Shown: piece by piece, positions 15,571 through 23,817 of the stretch
Layout: the number at the start of each line of letters is the position of its first letter
Position numbering within the stretch: position 1 is the stretch's first letter
Assembly: GCA_018381235.1 (NCBI GenBank)
Contig: JAGZSF010000002.1
Coordinates: forward strand, 62,001-126,000
DNA from: Collinsella sp.
Lineage (GTDB): Bacteria > Actinomycetota > Coriobacteriia > Coriobacteriales > Coriobacteriaceae
Reading direction: 5' to 3'
DNA length: 64,000 bases
The notes under the pieces: model-generated
Told to the model about the DNA's origin: nothing
Databases searched by the model: none
The model's input: the letters and a program-made list of their open reading frames with translations, nothing else
Translations under genes and position numbers: made by a program

Positions 15571-16446
15571 CTACGCGGAAAGCTCAAAGCCGTACTTAGC
15601 CCAAATCTTCTGAGCCTTCTTGTTGGACAGGCAAAAGTCGATAAACGCCTTGGCCTCGTCGGCGTGCTCGGAGCCATCGGCGACAGCACCCGGGTACACG
15701 ATGGGCTTGTGCGAATCCTCAGGACACACGAAGGCCTCCTCGATGCCGTCGTAGCGGAAGATATCGGAGCTGTAGACAAAACCCGCCACGCAGTCGCCTG
15801 TAGAGACGTAAGACGCAGCGGTGCCGACCTTGTCGGCCAGGGCTACCTTGTCGGCGAGCTCGGGCGCGTACTCGCCGTCGTCGCCCTCGGTACCGGTATA
15901 GAGGCCCACGGAAGCCAGCGCCTGGTTGGCGTACTTGCCGGCGGGGACGGTCTTGGCGTCGCCGATGGCAATCTTACCGTCCAGATTCGCGACGTCGGCG
16001 ATGGCCTCGACCTTAGTATCGGAGCCCTCGGCGCGAATGATCACGAGGTCGTTGACGAACATGTCCTCACGCGTGTCGGCATCGACGAGCTCGGCGGCTT
16101 CGGCGTCGTCCATGGTGCCCTTGGAGGCCGTGATGAGCACGTCGACGGCGGCACCGGCGCGCATCTGCTCGACAAGGTCGCCAGACGCCTTAAACTGCGT
16201 GTCGGCAAACGTGGTGCCGGTCTGCTCGGTGTAGAGCTCCTGAACCTCGGGCAGAGCTTTCTCGAGCGAGTTAGCGGCAAAGACCTGCAGCTCGACAGCC
16301 TTCTTCTTAGAGGAAGACTTGACGGAGCCGGCATCGGAACCAGCGGGCTCGAACGTCTTGTTGCCCGAGCAGCCGGCAAGGCCAAGGCCGGCGGCAGCGG
16401 CAGCAGAAAGCGAGACAAAACCGCGGCGTGAAACCATATCGAACAT
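15571..16446 (-). CDS. modA: Molybdate-binding lipoprotein ModA
   Basis: A 291-residue periplasmic-type binding protein anchored as a lipoprotein. The signal has a twin arginine (SRRGFVSLSAA) and lipobox LAGC with Cys at 26. The mature part has the ModA pattern: ELQVFAANSLEKALPEV, TFADTQFKASGDLVEQMRAGA and VLITASKGTMDDA, which surround the oxyanion site. ATG at 16446 has AAAGGG at six bases. It is the first gene of modABC. A double palindrome about 90-110 bp upstream is a likely operator. Confidence 0.92.
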   Translation of the reverse strand: MFDMVSRRGFVSLSAAAAAGLGLAGCSGNKTFEPAGSDAGSVKSSSKKKAVELQVFAANSLEKALPEVQELYTEQTGTTFADTQFKASGDLVEQMRAGAAVDVLITASKGTMDDAEAAELVDADTREDMFVNDLVIIRAEGSDTKVEAIADVANLDGKIAIGDAKTVPAGKYANQALASVGLYTGTEGDDGEYAPELADKVALADKVGTAASYVSTGDCVAGFVYSSDIFRYDGIEEAFVCPEDSHKPIVYPGAVADGSEHADEAKAFIDFCLSNKKAQKIWAKYGFELSA

Positions 16447-16534
16447 ATTCAACCCTTTCGAACGCTATGCCCGGGCACCCCGCCGCAGGCTTTATTCTGT
16501 TACTAGATTATACTTCCGCGCGAATAATGATAAT

Positions 16535-16559
16535 GAGAAATTATTCTCGCTAGAGAATA
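16535..16559. promoter_or_regulatory. Candidate operator upstream of modABC
   Basis: Three half-sites, GAGAA, TTCTC and GAGAA, are spaced exactly four bases apart. They make two overlapping palindromes, GAGAAattaTTCTC and TATTCTCgctaGAGAATA. This lies about 90 bp before the modA start in an AT-rich stretch, as expected for a dimeric Mo-responsive regulator. It is not the classical E. coli ModE box. Confidence 0.5.
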
Positions 16560-16598
16560 TAGTTTCGAGTTGCCGTGCACCTCGGCGTCGCTTCGGCG

Positions 16599-16636
16599 GA
16601 AAACAAAGGCGGAGCAGCCGTTCAGGTCGCCCCGCC
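16599..16636 (-). terminator. Terminator of the moeA-mogA operon
   Basis: On the minus strand GGCGGGGCGACC pairs with GGCTGCTCCGCC (one mismatch and two G-T pairs) around a five-base loop and is followed by TTTGTTTT. It lies 14 bp after the mogA stop. Confidence 0.75.
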
Positions 16637-16649
16637 GTAGGTAAACCGC

Positions 16650-17129
16650 TTATTTGGTATGTCCGCCGCCCGCCGTCATTTGGGCCGCATGCTCCAGCTG
16701 ATCGCTCACGGCCTCCCAGCTTTCGCGGGCCGCTTTCGTGGATCCCGGAAAGTTGATGACAAGCGTATGCCCACGCTGCATGCACACGGCGCGCGAGAGC
16801 ATAGCGCGGCGCGTCTTGGTCATGGAGTACACGCGGATTGCCTCTGCAATACCCGGCACATCGCGGTCGCAGACGGCACGCGTCGCCTCGGGCGTCACGT
16901 CGCGCATCGAAAGTCCCGTGCCGCCACAGGTGAGCACGACATTGGCGTGGCACTCATCGGCAGCTTCCACAATGGCATCACCGATCTCGCTGGCGTCGTC
17001 GCGCACGACCACATGTGAGACGACCGTCCAGCCCCGCGCCTCGATAAGTTCCTCGAGTGCGGCTCCAGCCTCGTCCTGAGCAAGATCGCGCGTATCCGAG
17101 CACGTCACGATCGAAATCTTCAACTCCAT
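16650..17129 (-). CDS. mogA: Molybdopterin adenylyltransferase/MoaB-like protein
   Basis: A 159-residue MoCF-domain protein: ISIVTCSDTRDLAQDEAG, the nucleotide/pterin loop VVLTCGGTGLSMRDVTPEAT, and TLVINFPGSTKAARES. MogA adenylates molybdopterin before metal insertion by MoeA, encoded 10 bp upstream in the same transcript. GGAGGAAG precedes the ATG at 17129; longer upstream reading lacks homology. It could be called MoaB by size, but pairing with moeA favours the MogA role. Confidence 0.9.
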   Translation of the reverse strand: MELKISIVTCSDTRDLAQDEAGAALEELIEARGWTVVSHVVVRDDASEIGDAIVEAADECHANVVLTCGGTGLSMRDVTPEATRAVCDRDVPGIAEAIRVYSMTKTRRAMLSRAVCMQRGHTLVINFPGSTKAARESWEAVSDQLEHAAQMTAGGGHTK

Positions 17130-17139
17130 AGTCTTCCTC

Positions 17140-18402
17140 CTACAACACCGTGCCCTCGGGCAGGTCGACACGCACGACATCCACGACGTCGCCCGCCTTG
17201 AGCTCGCACGGTCCTTCGTCAATACGCAGCAGGCAGTTGGACCGCTGCATCGTGCCGAGCAGCGCCGAATTCTGCGTCTTGGCCTCGGTCACCAACAGCT
17301 CACCGGTCTCGGGGTCGCGCAAAACCGTGGCGCGATCGAAGAAGCGTCGGTCCTGGCGCTTTTTCACGCCGTGCGTGAGCGTCGCCTGCTGCACGGGACG
17401 CACGCCCTCGGCAAAGCCGCGCATCTTGCGAATCGCCGGACGGGCAAGCATCTCAAAGCCCACATACGCCGCGGCCGGATTGCCTGAAAGCCCTAGGTAG
17501 GGCTTGCCCCCGAGCAAGCCAAACGTGATGGCCTTGCCCGGACGCATCGAGATGCGATCGAACAGCACCACGCCCTCGCGCCGGACGAGCGCCGTCACGT
17601 AGTCGTAATCGCCCGCCGAGGCGCCGCCGCTCGTAATGACAAAATCGCACTCTCGCGTGGCGCGATGCACCAGCTCGCCAATCGCCCGCTCATCGTCGGG
17701 CGCAATACCGTAGAACACGGGCTCGGCGCCGGCATCGAGCGCCTCGGCCATCAGCGCCGACGAGTTGGAGTCGCGAATCTGCCCGCGCGCCGGCAGCTCA
17801 CTCGGCGCGACCAGCTCCGTGCCCAGCGAGATAATGCCCACGCGCGGAGCGGCATGGACCTTCACGCTCGCGTATCCGGCGCTTGCCAGCAAGCCGGCGC
17901 CGGCCGGAGCCACAACCTCGCCGGCGCGCATCACGATATCGCCGGCATGGGCCTCCTCGGCGGCAGAGCGAACGTTCCCCCCCGCCTTTGCCGGCGCCGA
18001 GAAGCTCACGTGCGAGCCCTCGTTGCCATCGCCGTCAAGCACCTCGACGATCTCGTATTTCACCACGGCATCGGCACCTTCGGGTACCGGCGCGCCCGTC
18101 ATGATGCGGACCGTCTCGCCCGGGCCAAGAGCGCCCTCAAACACATGGCCCGCGGCCTCGTGTCCGATAACGTCGAGCGTCACCGGCGCCTCGCCAGACG
18201 CCTGAGCCAAGTCCGCCGAGCGCACGGCATATCCGTCCATAGCACTGTTGGCAAACGGCGAGATGTCGATATCGGCCACCGCGTCCTCGGCCAAGGGAAG
18301 ACCGGCGGCCTGCCACACGGGAATCTCGACGAGATCGGTCGGAGCAACATGCGACAGAACAATCGACTGCGCGTCCTCCAGCGGAATGAGTTTCTCTGCC
18401 AT
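17140..18402 (-). CDS. moeA: Molybdopterin molybdenumtransferase MoeA
   Basis: A 420-residue protein covering all four MoeA domains: LPLAEDAVADIDISPFANSAMDGYAV, IMTGAPVPEGADAVVKYE, the MoCF-like domain with GIISLGTELV and VITSGGASAGDYDYV, ILFDRISMRPGKAITFG-like segment, LSGNPAAAYVGFE, and a C-terminal beta domain. It inserts molybdate into adenylated molybdopterin. ATG at 18402 follows AGAGG. It is co-transcribed with mogA and divergent from the ClC gene. Confidence 0.94.
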   Translation of the reverse strand: MAEKLIPLEDAQSIVLSHVAPTDLVEIPVWQAAGLPLAEDAVADIDISPFANSAMDGYAVRSADLAQASGEAPVTLDVIGHEAAGHVFEGALGPGETVRIMTGAPVPEGADAVVKYEIVEVLDGDGNEGSHVSFSAPAKAGGNVRSAAEEAHAGDIVMRAGEVVAPAGAGLLASAGYASVKVHAAPRVGIISLGTELVAPSELPARGQIRDSNSSALMAEALDAGAEPVFYGIAPDDERAIGELVHRATRECDFVITSGGASAGDYDYVTALVRREGVVLFDRISMRPGKAITFGLLGGKPYLGLSGNPAAAYVGFEMLARPAIRKMRGFAEGVRPVQQATLTHGVKKRQDRRFFDRATVLRDPETGELLVTEAKTQNSALLGTMQRSNCLLRIDEGPCELKAGDVVDVVRVDLPEGTVL

Positions 18403-18459
18403 TTGCACCTCTTAATGCCACGGCGCACAACAGGGACGCCGATTCTTTATGCTTGTCTC

Positions 18460-18583
18460 AGTATAATCCCCCGACGCGCGAGCGCGACTTGACCTGTACC
18501 CGCAAATACACCTGTCGGCCGCAAGCCGCGAAACAGAATGGAAACCAACCCACCGGCTCGTCACGTTTACCGCGTTTTATAAT
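18460..18583. promoter_or_regulatory. Divergent promoters of moeA and the ClC gene
   Basis: In the 200-bp divergent spacer a minus-strand TATACT (18460-18465) lies about 60 bp before moeA, and a plus-strand TATAAT (18578-18583) lies 30 bp before the ClC start. No clear -35 elements are visible for either. Confidence 0.4.
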
Positions 18584-18612
18584 GCTTGCGTTGCAACCTA
18601 AAAGAGGAACGT

Positions 18613-20034
18613 ATGGCTCATAACAACAAACCCGAAAGCGCAAACGAAACGCAGGATCATTCCCAGCCGCTCGACGACGGCGGCTTTTTCTCCCTGAACG
18701 ACGTCATCACGGCAGGCAGGCATCAACTTACCCGCTCCGAGCATCTCTTGGCTGCCGACACGCGCCGCAACGCCCGCAACCTACTCGCGAGCGCCAAGTT
18801 GCTCGTACTCGTCGTCATCGTCTCGCTTGCCATGGGCGTTGCCGCTTGGGCGTTTTTATCCTCGCTGAATATCGCGACCGATTATCGCGAGCACCATGCG
18901 TGGGTGTACGCCCTGCTCCCCATCGTGGGCATGGCCACCGCGTGGGTCTACAAGAACCACGGTCTCGCCGCCAAGCGTGGTAACAACCTGGTCATCGATT
19001 CCGCCCTGGGCACACGCCTCATCCATATGCGCATGGCCGTCCTCACCTTCATCTGCTCCACGCTCACGCACCTCACGGGCGGATCGGCCGGTCGCGAGGG
19101 CGCCGCGGTGCAGATTGGCGGCACCATCGCCAGCAATGTATCTAGCCTGGCCCACCTCAAAAAGCACGACCACCACGACCTCATGCTCGCCGGCATCTCG
19201 TCGGCCTTTGGCGCCGTATTCGGCTCGCCCCTTGCCGGAGCATTCTTTGGCATGGAGATGTGCTTTATCGGCAAGATCGACTACACGGCAGGCATCTACT
19301 GCCTGGTCGCCTCGTTTACCGGCTACTTTACATCGCTTGCCTTGGGAACCGAGTACGAGGCGAATGTTATCGCCAGTGTTCCCAACATGACACCACGGAC
19401 GGTCGTCATCGTTGTTATCAGCGCCATTATCTTCGGTCTGACGGCACGTCTCTTTGCCTGGTCGGTTCGAACCGTCAAGAGCCTGTACGGTCGCTTTATC
19501 ACCAATTACCTCGTTCGCGCGCTCATCGGCGCACTCGTGGTGCTCGCGGCCTACGCGACGCTCGACGCCTGGAAGTATGCCGGCCTTGCCACCTGGCTCT
19601 CGGGCGCCGGATTCGCCGGTAACACGACCCTTGCCGACGCAGCCATCAAGCTCGTGGTGACGGCGCTCACCCTGGGCGCCGGCTTCCAAGGCGGTGAGGT
19701 CACGCCCCTGTTTGGCATCGGTGCGGCGCTCGGCGGTTGGATCGGTTGCCTCGTCGGAATCGACCCCAGCTTTCTGGCGGCGCTGGGCATGCTCGGCGTG
19801 TTCTGCGCCGGCCTTAACGTGCCCATCACCACCTGCATGATGGCCATCGACCTGTTCCACGGCACGGCAGCCGGCTTCTTCGTGATCGTAGCGTTTATCA
19901 GCTATCTCGTCGGCGGACACCGCGGCGTGTACCCCGCCCAGCGCATCATCTCACCCAAGCGCCGTTCGCTTATTGTGGATGAGGGCGGTACAGTAGCGGA
20001 TGCTATCGAGCGCCACAACGACCTGATAGAGTAG
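18613..20034 (+). CDS. ClC-family chloride channel/antiporter
   Basis: A 473-residue membrane protein with about ten helices. It has the ClC anion-pathway motifs: GSAGREGAAVQIGG near residue 160 (with the gating Glu), FGSPLAGAFFGMEM, and GGEVTPLFGIGAALGG in the second half. ClC proteins of this type exchange Cl- (or F-) for H+, often for acid or halide resistance. The N-terminal 60 residues are a polar cytoplasmic extension. AAAGAGGAAC precedes the ATG at 18613. It is followed by the lipid kinase gene on the same strand, about 85 bp away. Confidence 0.9.
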   Translation: MAHNNKPESANETQDHSQPLDDGGFFSLNDVITAGRHQLTRSEHLLAADTRRNARNLLASAKLLVLVVIVSLAMGVAAWAFLSSLNIATDYREHHAWVYALLPIVGMATAWVYKNHGLAAKRGNNLVIDSALGTRLIHMRMAVLTFICSTLTHLTGGSAGREGAAVQIGGTIASNVSSLAHLKKHDHHDLMLAGISSAFGAVFGSPLAGAFFGMEMCFIGKIDYTAGIYCLVASFTGYFTSLALGTEYEANVIASVPNMTPRTVVIVVISAIIFGLTARLFAWSVRTVKSLYGRFITNYLVRALIGALVVLAAYATLDAWKYAGLATWLSGAGFAGNTTLADAAIKLVVTALTLGAGFQGGEVTPLFGIGAALGGWIGCLVGIDPSFLAALGMLGVFCAGLNVPITTCMMAIDLFHGTAAGFFVIVAFISYLVGGHRGVYPAQRIISPKRRSLIVDEGGTVADAIERHNDLIE

Positions 20035-20121
20035 ACGTAAGTATTCGCCGTGCAGCCACAATCGGGGGCAATTCGACCTGAGCGCGACCGCACCGTCACG
20101 TCATACGCCGGGAGTCGCCCC

Positions 20122-21084
20122 ATGCACGCAACTGATTTTGGTCGCACGCTCATCATCGCCAATCCTGCCGCCCAGTCGGGTGCGGCGCGCGAAGTTGCCG
20201 AGCGCCTGCAACGCTTTTTGGATATGACTGCACGCGCATCCCAGTTTGACCTGGTACTGACCGAGCGCATGGGACACGCCAAGAAACTGGCTGCCCAGGC
20301 CCAGGGCTACCGCACGGTTATCGCACTCGGCGGCGACGGCGTGATTCACGAGGTCGTCAACGGGCTTATGACGCAAAAGGAGGACGCCCGCCCCGCTCTT
20401 GCCATCCTACCTGTGGGCTCCGGCAACGATTTTGCCCAAACACTCGGCATCGACGATTTCTCCGGCAAGGATTTTGGCGCGCTGCTCGCCTGCGAGCTGC
20501 AGCGTCAGGACATCGGGCGCATTCGCTCATGGAACCCCGCAAGCGGCAGCGGCGAGGCGATCGTCGAGTACTACGACCAGACGCTTTCGGTCGGTATCGA
20601 TGCCGCCATCGGCCTTGGCACCACCGAGCTGCGCAAAAAGACCGGCTTGACGGGCGCGCCGCTCTACACCCTCTCGGGACTTGAGCAGTTTGGCCTACGC
20701 TATCGCAACTACCCCATGACAGTCAGCTTTGACAGAGCGCCCGCCGAGCGCGTGAGGGCGATCATCATGGCGATTCAGCTGGGTCCTACCTACGGCTCGG
20801 GCTATCGTATCTGTCCCGACGCCGACCCCTGTGACGGTATATTCGACGTCTGCTACGCCTGCGGCCCCGTTCCGCGCGCGGTCGCGCTTCCCATGTTCCT
20901 TTCGGCCAAAGATGGCCACCATACCAAGCTGCCACCGGTTCGCATGCGCCGCTGTCGCCATGCCGAGCTTACCTTTGAGGAGCCCGACTACCCCATCCAG
21001 GCCGACGGGGAGCCCGTTGTCGCCTCGCGCATCGAGGTCGACGTCCTCGGCGGCGCCCTCCACGTCTGGCACCCCACCCACTAG
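20122..21084 (+). CDS. Diacylglycerol/lipid kinase family protein
   Basis: A 320-residue DagK/YegS-type kinase: IIANPAAQSGAA near the start, the ATP-binding GGDGVIHEVVNGL, LPVGSGNDFAQTLGI, and C-terminal beta-rich PIQADGEPV. It phosphorylates a lipid such as diacylglycerol at the membrane face, recycling it into phosphatidate. I chose ATG at 20122 because GGAG precedes it and the conserved region begins at once; an earlier in-frame start at 20050 adds unrelated residues. It ends just before family A repeat copy 3. Confidence 0.9.
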   Translation: MHATDFGRTLIIANPAAQSGAAREVAERLQRFLDMTARASQFDLVLTERMGHAKKLAAQAQGYRTVIALGGDGVIHEVVNGLMTQKEDARPALAILPVGSGNDFAQTLGIDDFSGKDFGALLACELQRQDIGRIRSWNPASGSGEAIVEYYDQTLSVGIDAAIGLGTTELRKKTGLTGAPLYTLSGLEQFGLRYRNYPMTVSFDRAPAERVRAIIMAIQLGPTYGSGYRICPDADPCDGIFDVCYACGPVPRAVALPMFLSAKDGHHTKLPPVRMRRCRHAELTFEEPDYPIQADGEPVVASRIEVDVLGGALHVWHPTH

Positions 21085-21092
21085 CCATCCCT

Positions 21093-21161
21093 AAGTTGCG
21101 GTGAAATAGGGACTGTTTATGTAGCTAAAGCCGCAAAACAGTCCCTATTTCACCGCAACTT
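21093..21161. repeat. Family A palindromic repeat, copy 3
   Basis: A 69-bp inverted repeat in the convergent gap between the lipid kinase and the release-factor-like gene. The outer arms match copies 1 and 2, while the inner stem is GGGACTGTTT/AAAACAGTCCC. It could terminate both genes. Confidence 0.85.
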
Positions 21162-21171
21162 ATTGAGAAGA

Positions 21172-21552
21172 TCATTCCTCCCCGCCCGGCTTGCGACGGT
21201 TGGCCTTTTTAATGGCGTTGAAGTGTTTGTCGTTGAGTCTGCGCTGGCGAGAGCGCTGGGGAACCTTGGTCTTTACGCGTCGGCGCGGTGGACACCCGCG
21301 ACGCTCAAGCTCTGCCCTCAGCTTACGCAAACAGCAGCTGCGATTCTGAAACTGGCTACGGCTCTCGCGCGCCGTCACGACAATCCCCGTGGGCCCATGC
21401 TTCATGCGCACCGCCGAGTCCGTCGTGTTCACACCCTGGCCGCCCGGACCCGTCGCGCGAAACACCTGCACCTCGCAATCGCGCGCCAACTCCTCGGCCG
21501 ACATCTCGGCATAGCGCGCGTACTCGCGCCATCCCATCTTGTTCTCATCCAT
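21172..21552 (-). CDS. RF-1-domain release-factor-like protein (ArfB-like)
   Basis: A 126-residue protein with the peptidyl-tRNA hydrolysis loop ATGPGGQGVNTTDSAVRM (GGQ motif), followed by GPTGIVVTARESRSQFQNR and a Lys/Arg-rich tail (RRRVKTKVPQRSRQRRLNDKHF). Such small proteins lack the codon-recognition domain and release stalled or damaged peptidyl-tRNA from ribosomes. The basic tail would enter the mRNA channel, as in ArfB. GAGGGGAGG precedes the ATG at 21552. It stands downstream of the xpt terminator. Confidence 0.85.
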   Translation of the reverse strand: MDENKMGWREYARYAEMSAEELARDCEVQVFRATGPGGQGVNTTDSAVRMKHGPTGIVVTARESRSQFQNRSCCLRKLRAELERRGCPPRRRVKTKVPQRSRQRRLNDKHFNAIKKANRRKPGGEE

Positions 21553-21570
21553 ATCAACACCTCCCCTCAT

Positions 21571-21608
21571 ACAAAAAATGTGACAAAGGGACAGTCCCTT
21601 TGTCACAT
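21571..21608 (-). terminator. Perfect palindromic terminator of xpt
   Basis: A perfect 15-bp stem (arms ATGTGACAAAGGGAC) with a single-base centre at 21578-21608, followed on the minus strand by TTTTTTG. It lies 27 bp after the xpt stop. Confidence 0.85.
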
Positions 21609-21635
21609 CGCATACCAATCGCTTGTGTTGCGCGC

Positions 21636-22214
21636 TTAGGCGAAGGTGATCTCGCCGGTCTCGCAGTCCATATCGGCGATACGGGCCAGGCTCTCAACGC
21701 GGAAGCCGCGCTCACGGAGCTTATCGCCGCCGCCCTGGAAGCCCTTCTCCACCGCAATACCAATTCCGGACACCTCGGCACCCGCAGCCTCGCAGATCTT
21801 GATAAGACCCTCGAGCGCGCACCCGTTGGCCAAAAAGTCGTCGATGATCAGGACCTTGTCGCCCTCGGACAGGAAGCGCTTGCCAACGATGACCGGGTAC
21901 TCCTTCTGCTTGGTAAAGGAGTAGATGGTCGTGGCATACTGCTCGCCGTCGAGGTTGATGGACTGCGCCTTCTTGGCAAAGACCACCGGCACGCCGCCAA
22001 AATGCTGAGCCGCGATACAAGCCATGCCAATGCCCGAAGCCTCGATCGTCAGGATCTTGTTGATCTCGACATCCTTGAACAGACGGGCCCACTCGGCGCC
22101 CATGTGGTCGAACAGCTCAACGTCGCACTGGTGGTTGAGGAAGGCATCAACCTTAAGGACGTTACCGGCCTTTACGATGCCGTCATGGCGAATACGATCC
22201 TCAAGCTCCTGCAT
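21636..22214 (-). CDS. xpt: Xanthine phosphoribosyltransferase
   Basis: A 192-residue type I PRTase: VDAFLNHQCDVELFDHMGAEWARLF at the N-terminus, the PRPP loop VLIIDDFLANGCALEGL near residue 125, and a family-typical length. It salvages xanthine to XMP with PRPP. The upstream region shows no recognisable purine riboswitch. It is monocistronic between its own terminator and the MFS gene's 3' end. Confidence 0.93.
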   Translation of the reverse strand: MQELEDRIRHDGIVKAGNVLKVDAFLNHQCDVELFDHMGAEWARLFKDVEINKILTIEASGIGMACIAAQHFGGVPVVFAKKAQSINLDGEQYATTIYSFTKQKEYPVIVGKRFLSEGDKVLIIDDFLANGCALEGLIKICEAAGAEVSGIGIAVEKGFQGGGDKLRERGFRVESLARIADMDCETGEITFA

Positions 22215-22371
22215 GGCGCAACCCCTTCTCGCGGCAACGATACCGCGCGATTAATAAACGTTGTTCGATAGTCTACCACGGACCGACCCCCGCCCGCCCC
22301 ACAAGCCGCATCGCACCACAAACCAGTCTTTTTGGGACGGCGCGAATCGTGGCAGACAGCCTCCCAACACG

Positions 22372-23676
22372 CTAATGGCGGGCGCGCATCTTCACCAAAC
22401 GCACCATGGCGAGCGCAAAGCCCACAGCGGCCACAGCCATAAGCACATAGAACACCGAGCGAAAGCCGAATAGGAATACATCCGGACGGCCTGCAACAAA
22501 ACTGGTCACGGCCTCGCCCATCGCCACGCTCATCTGCCCATAGAGGATATGCGAACCTGCCGTAATACCCAGCGCCATGCCCGCATAGCGCGCCAAGCTG
22601 CCCAAGCTACCTGCAAAGCCGAGCGCTTCGCGCGGAGCCGAGCCCATATACAGCGAGTTATTGGGGCTCTGGAAAATCGAAGTACCACACGACATAAACG
22701 CGACACAGCACACGATCACAGGGATGGAAGAATGCTCGTCGAGTGTGCTTACCGCAAAAAGACCGCATACGTACACGCCCAGGCCGACTGCCGTGGGGCC
22801 CTCGCAGCCAACACGGTCCGAAACCGTACCCGAAAGCGGGCCGATAAAGGCATTCACCATTGGCAGCGCCAAAAAGAGCAATCCGGAAATGTCGGAACCA
22901 AAGCCGTGGGCGTCCTGAAAATAGAACGGCAGGATAAACTCGGATGCGCCAATGCCAACAAACACGATGAGCATGCAGGCAAGGTTGATGGTGAAGGCCG
23001 AATTTGCAAAGCAGCGACGAGCAGCCTCAATCAAGGACATGGGGCGCTCGCCGGCCTCCGGCTTAACATGCGGCAGCGTGTAGAGCCCCACGATAAACGA
23101 GATGACGCCAATGGGCAGGTTGATGAGGAAGATGCTCTCCCAGGGAAAGCTTGCCACCAGCACGCCGCCGAGCACGGGGCCACACATCATGCCGAGGGCC
23201 ACGAAGGTCGCAAGAATGCCCATGGCACGACCGCGCTCGCGCGCCGGAAACGACTCAGTGATGATACCCATGTTGTTGGCCATGGCCGCCGCGCAACCAA
23301 CACCCTGAACGATGCGTGCCAGAATAAGAACTTCGAGCGAGGCCGAAAGGCCGCACAGCAGCGAACCGACCGAAAAGACGATAACGCCCAGCTGGAACAC
23401 ATTCACCTTGCCGCGTACGTCGCCCAGACGGCCAAACGGCAACATAGCCACGCAAGTCGCAAGCAGATACACCGAGCTTACCAGCTGAATGCGATCGAGG
23501 CCCACGCCCAGCTCCTTTTGCATCACGGGCAGCGCCACGGTCACGACGGTCGAATCCAGACACACCATAAACGTCATGATGAGCACGGTAAACAGAATCG
23601 CCCACTTGTTCTTGCCATGGGTGTCGCCCTCTAGGGCAATGTGCTCGCGGCGCAGCTGCTCTGCGGTTTTCTCCAT
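22372..23676 (-). CDS. MFS transporter, DHA2-like drug/solute exporter
   Basis: A 434-residue membrane protein with 12 or more helices. It has MFS motif A in the first half (LPFGRLGDVRGK), FMVCLDSTVVTVALPVMQKEL in helix 1 (a DHA2 hallmark), and ARIVQGVGCAAAMANNMGII (motif C region). It probably exports a toxic compound by proton antiport, but the substrate is unknown. I chose the ATG at 23676; the ATG two codons earlier would abut the AAAGGA site. It follows the metY terminator. Confidence 0.88.
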   Translation of the reverse strand: MEKTAEQLRREHIALEGDTHGKNKWAILFTVLIMTFMVCLDSTVVTVALPVMQKELGVGLDRIQLVSSVYLLATCVAMLPFGRLGDVRGKVNVFQLGVIVFSVGSLLCGLSASLEVLILARIVQGVGCAAAMANNMGIITESFPARERGRAMGILATFVALGMMCGPVLGGVLVASFPWESIFLINLPIGVISFIVGLYTLPHVKPEAGERPMSLIEAARRCFANSAFTINLACMLIVFVGIGASEFILPFYFQDAHGFGSDISGLLFLALPMVNAFIGPLSGTVSDRVGCEGPTAVGLGVYVCGLFAVSTLDEHSSIPVIVCCVAFMSCGTSIFQSPNNSLYMGSAPREALGFAGSLGSLARYAGMALGITAGSHILYGQMSVAMGEAVTSFVAGRPDVFLFGFRSVFYVLMAVAAVGFALAMVRLVKMRARH

Positions 23677-23702
23677 ATCCATCCTTTCGAGTGGCCCAAC
23701 GC

Positions 23703-23749
23703 AAAAACGGGGCCCCAATCGCCTGCAAACAGTCGCGACTGGGGTCCCG
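23703..23749 (-). terminator. Terminator of metY
   Basis: On the minus strand GGGACCCCAGTCGC pairs with GCGATTGGGGCCCC, and TTTTTGC follows. It lies about 70 bp after the metY stop. Confidence 0.8.
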
Positions 23750-23817
23750 CCTACGGAATCGGAACTAAAGGTCGCCGAAGCTTTCTGCCAGCATCGGCGC
23801 CTTGTGCGAACGCTAGC

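Noticed and set aside
22215..22371. Purine riboswitch upstream of xpt
   Set aside because: The conserved loop sequences of the purine aptamer were not found on the minus strand.
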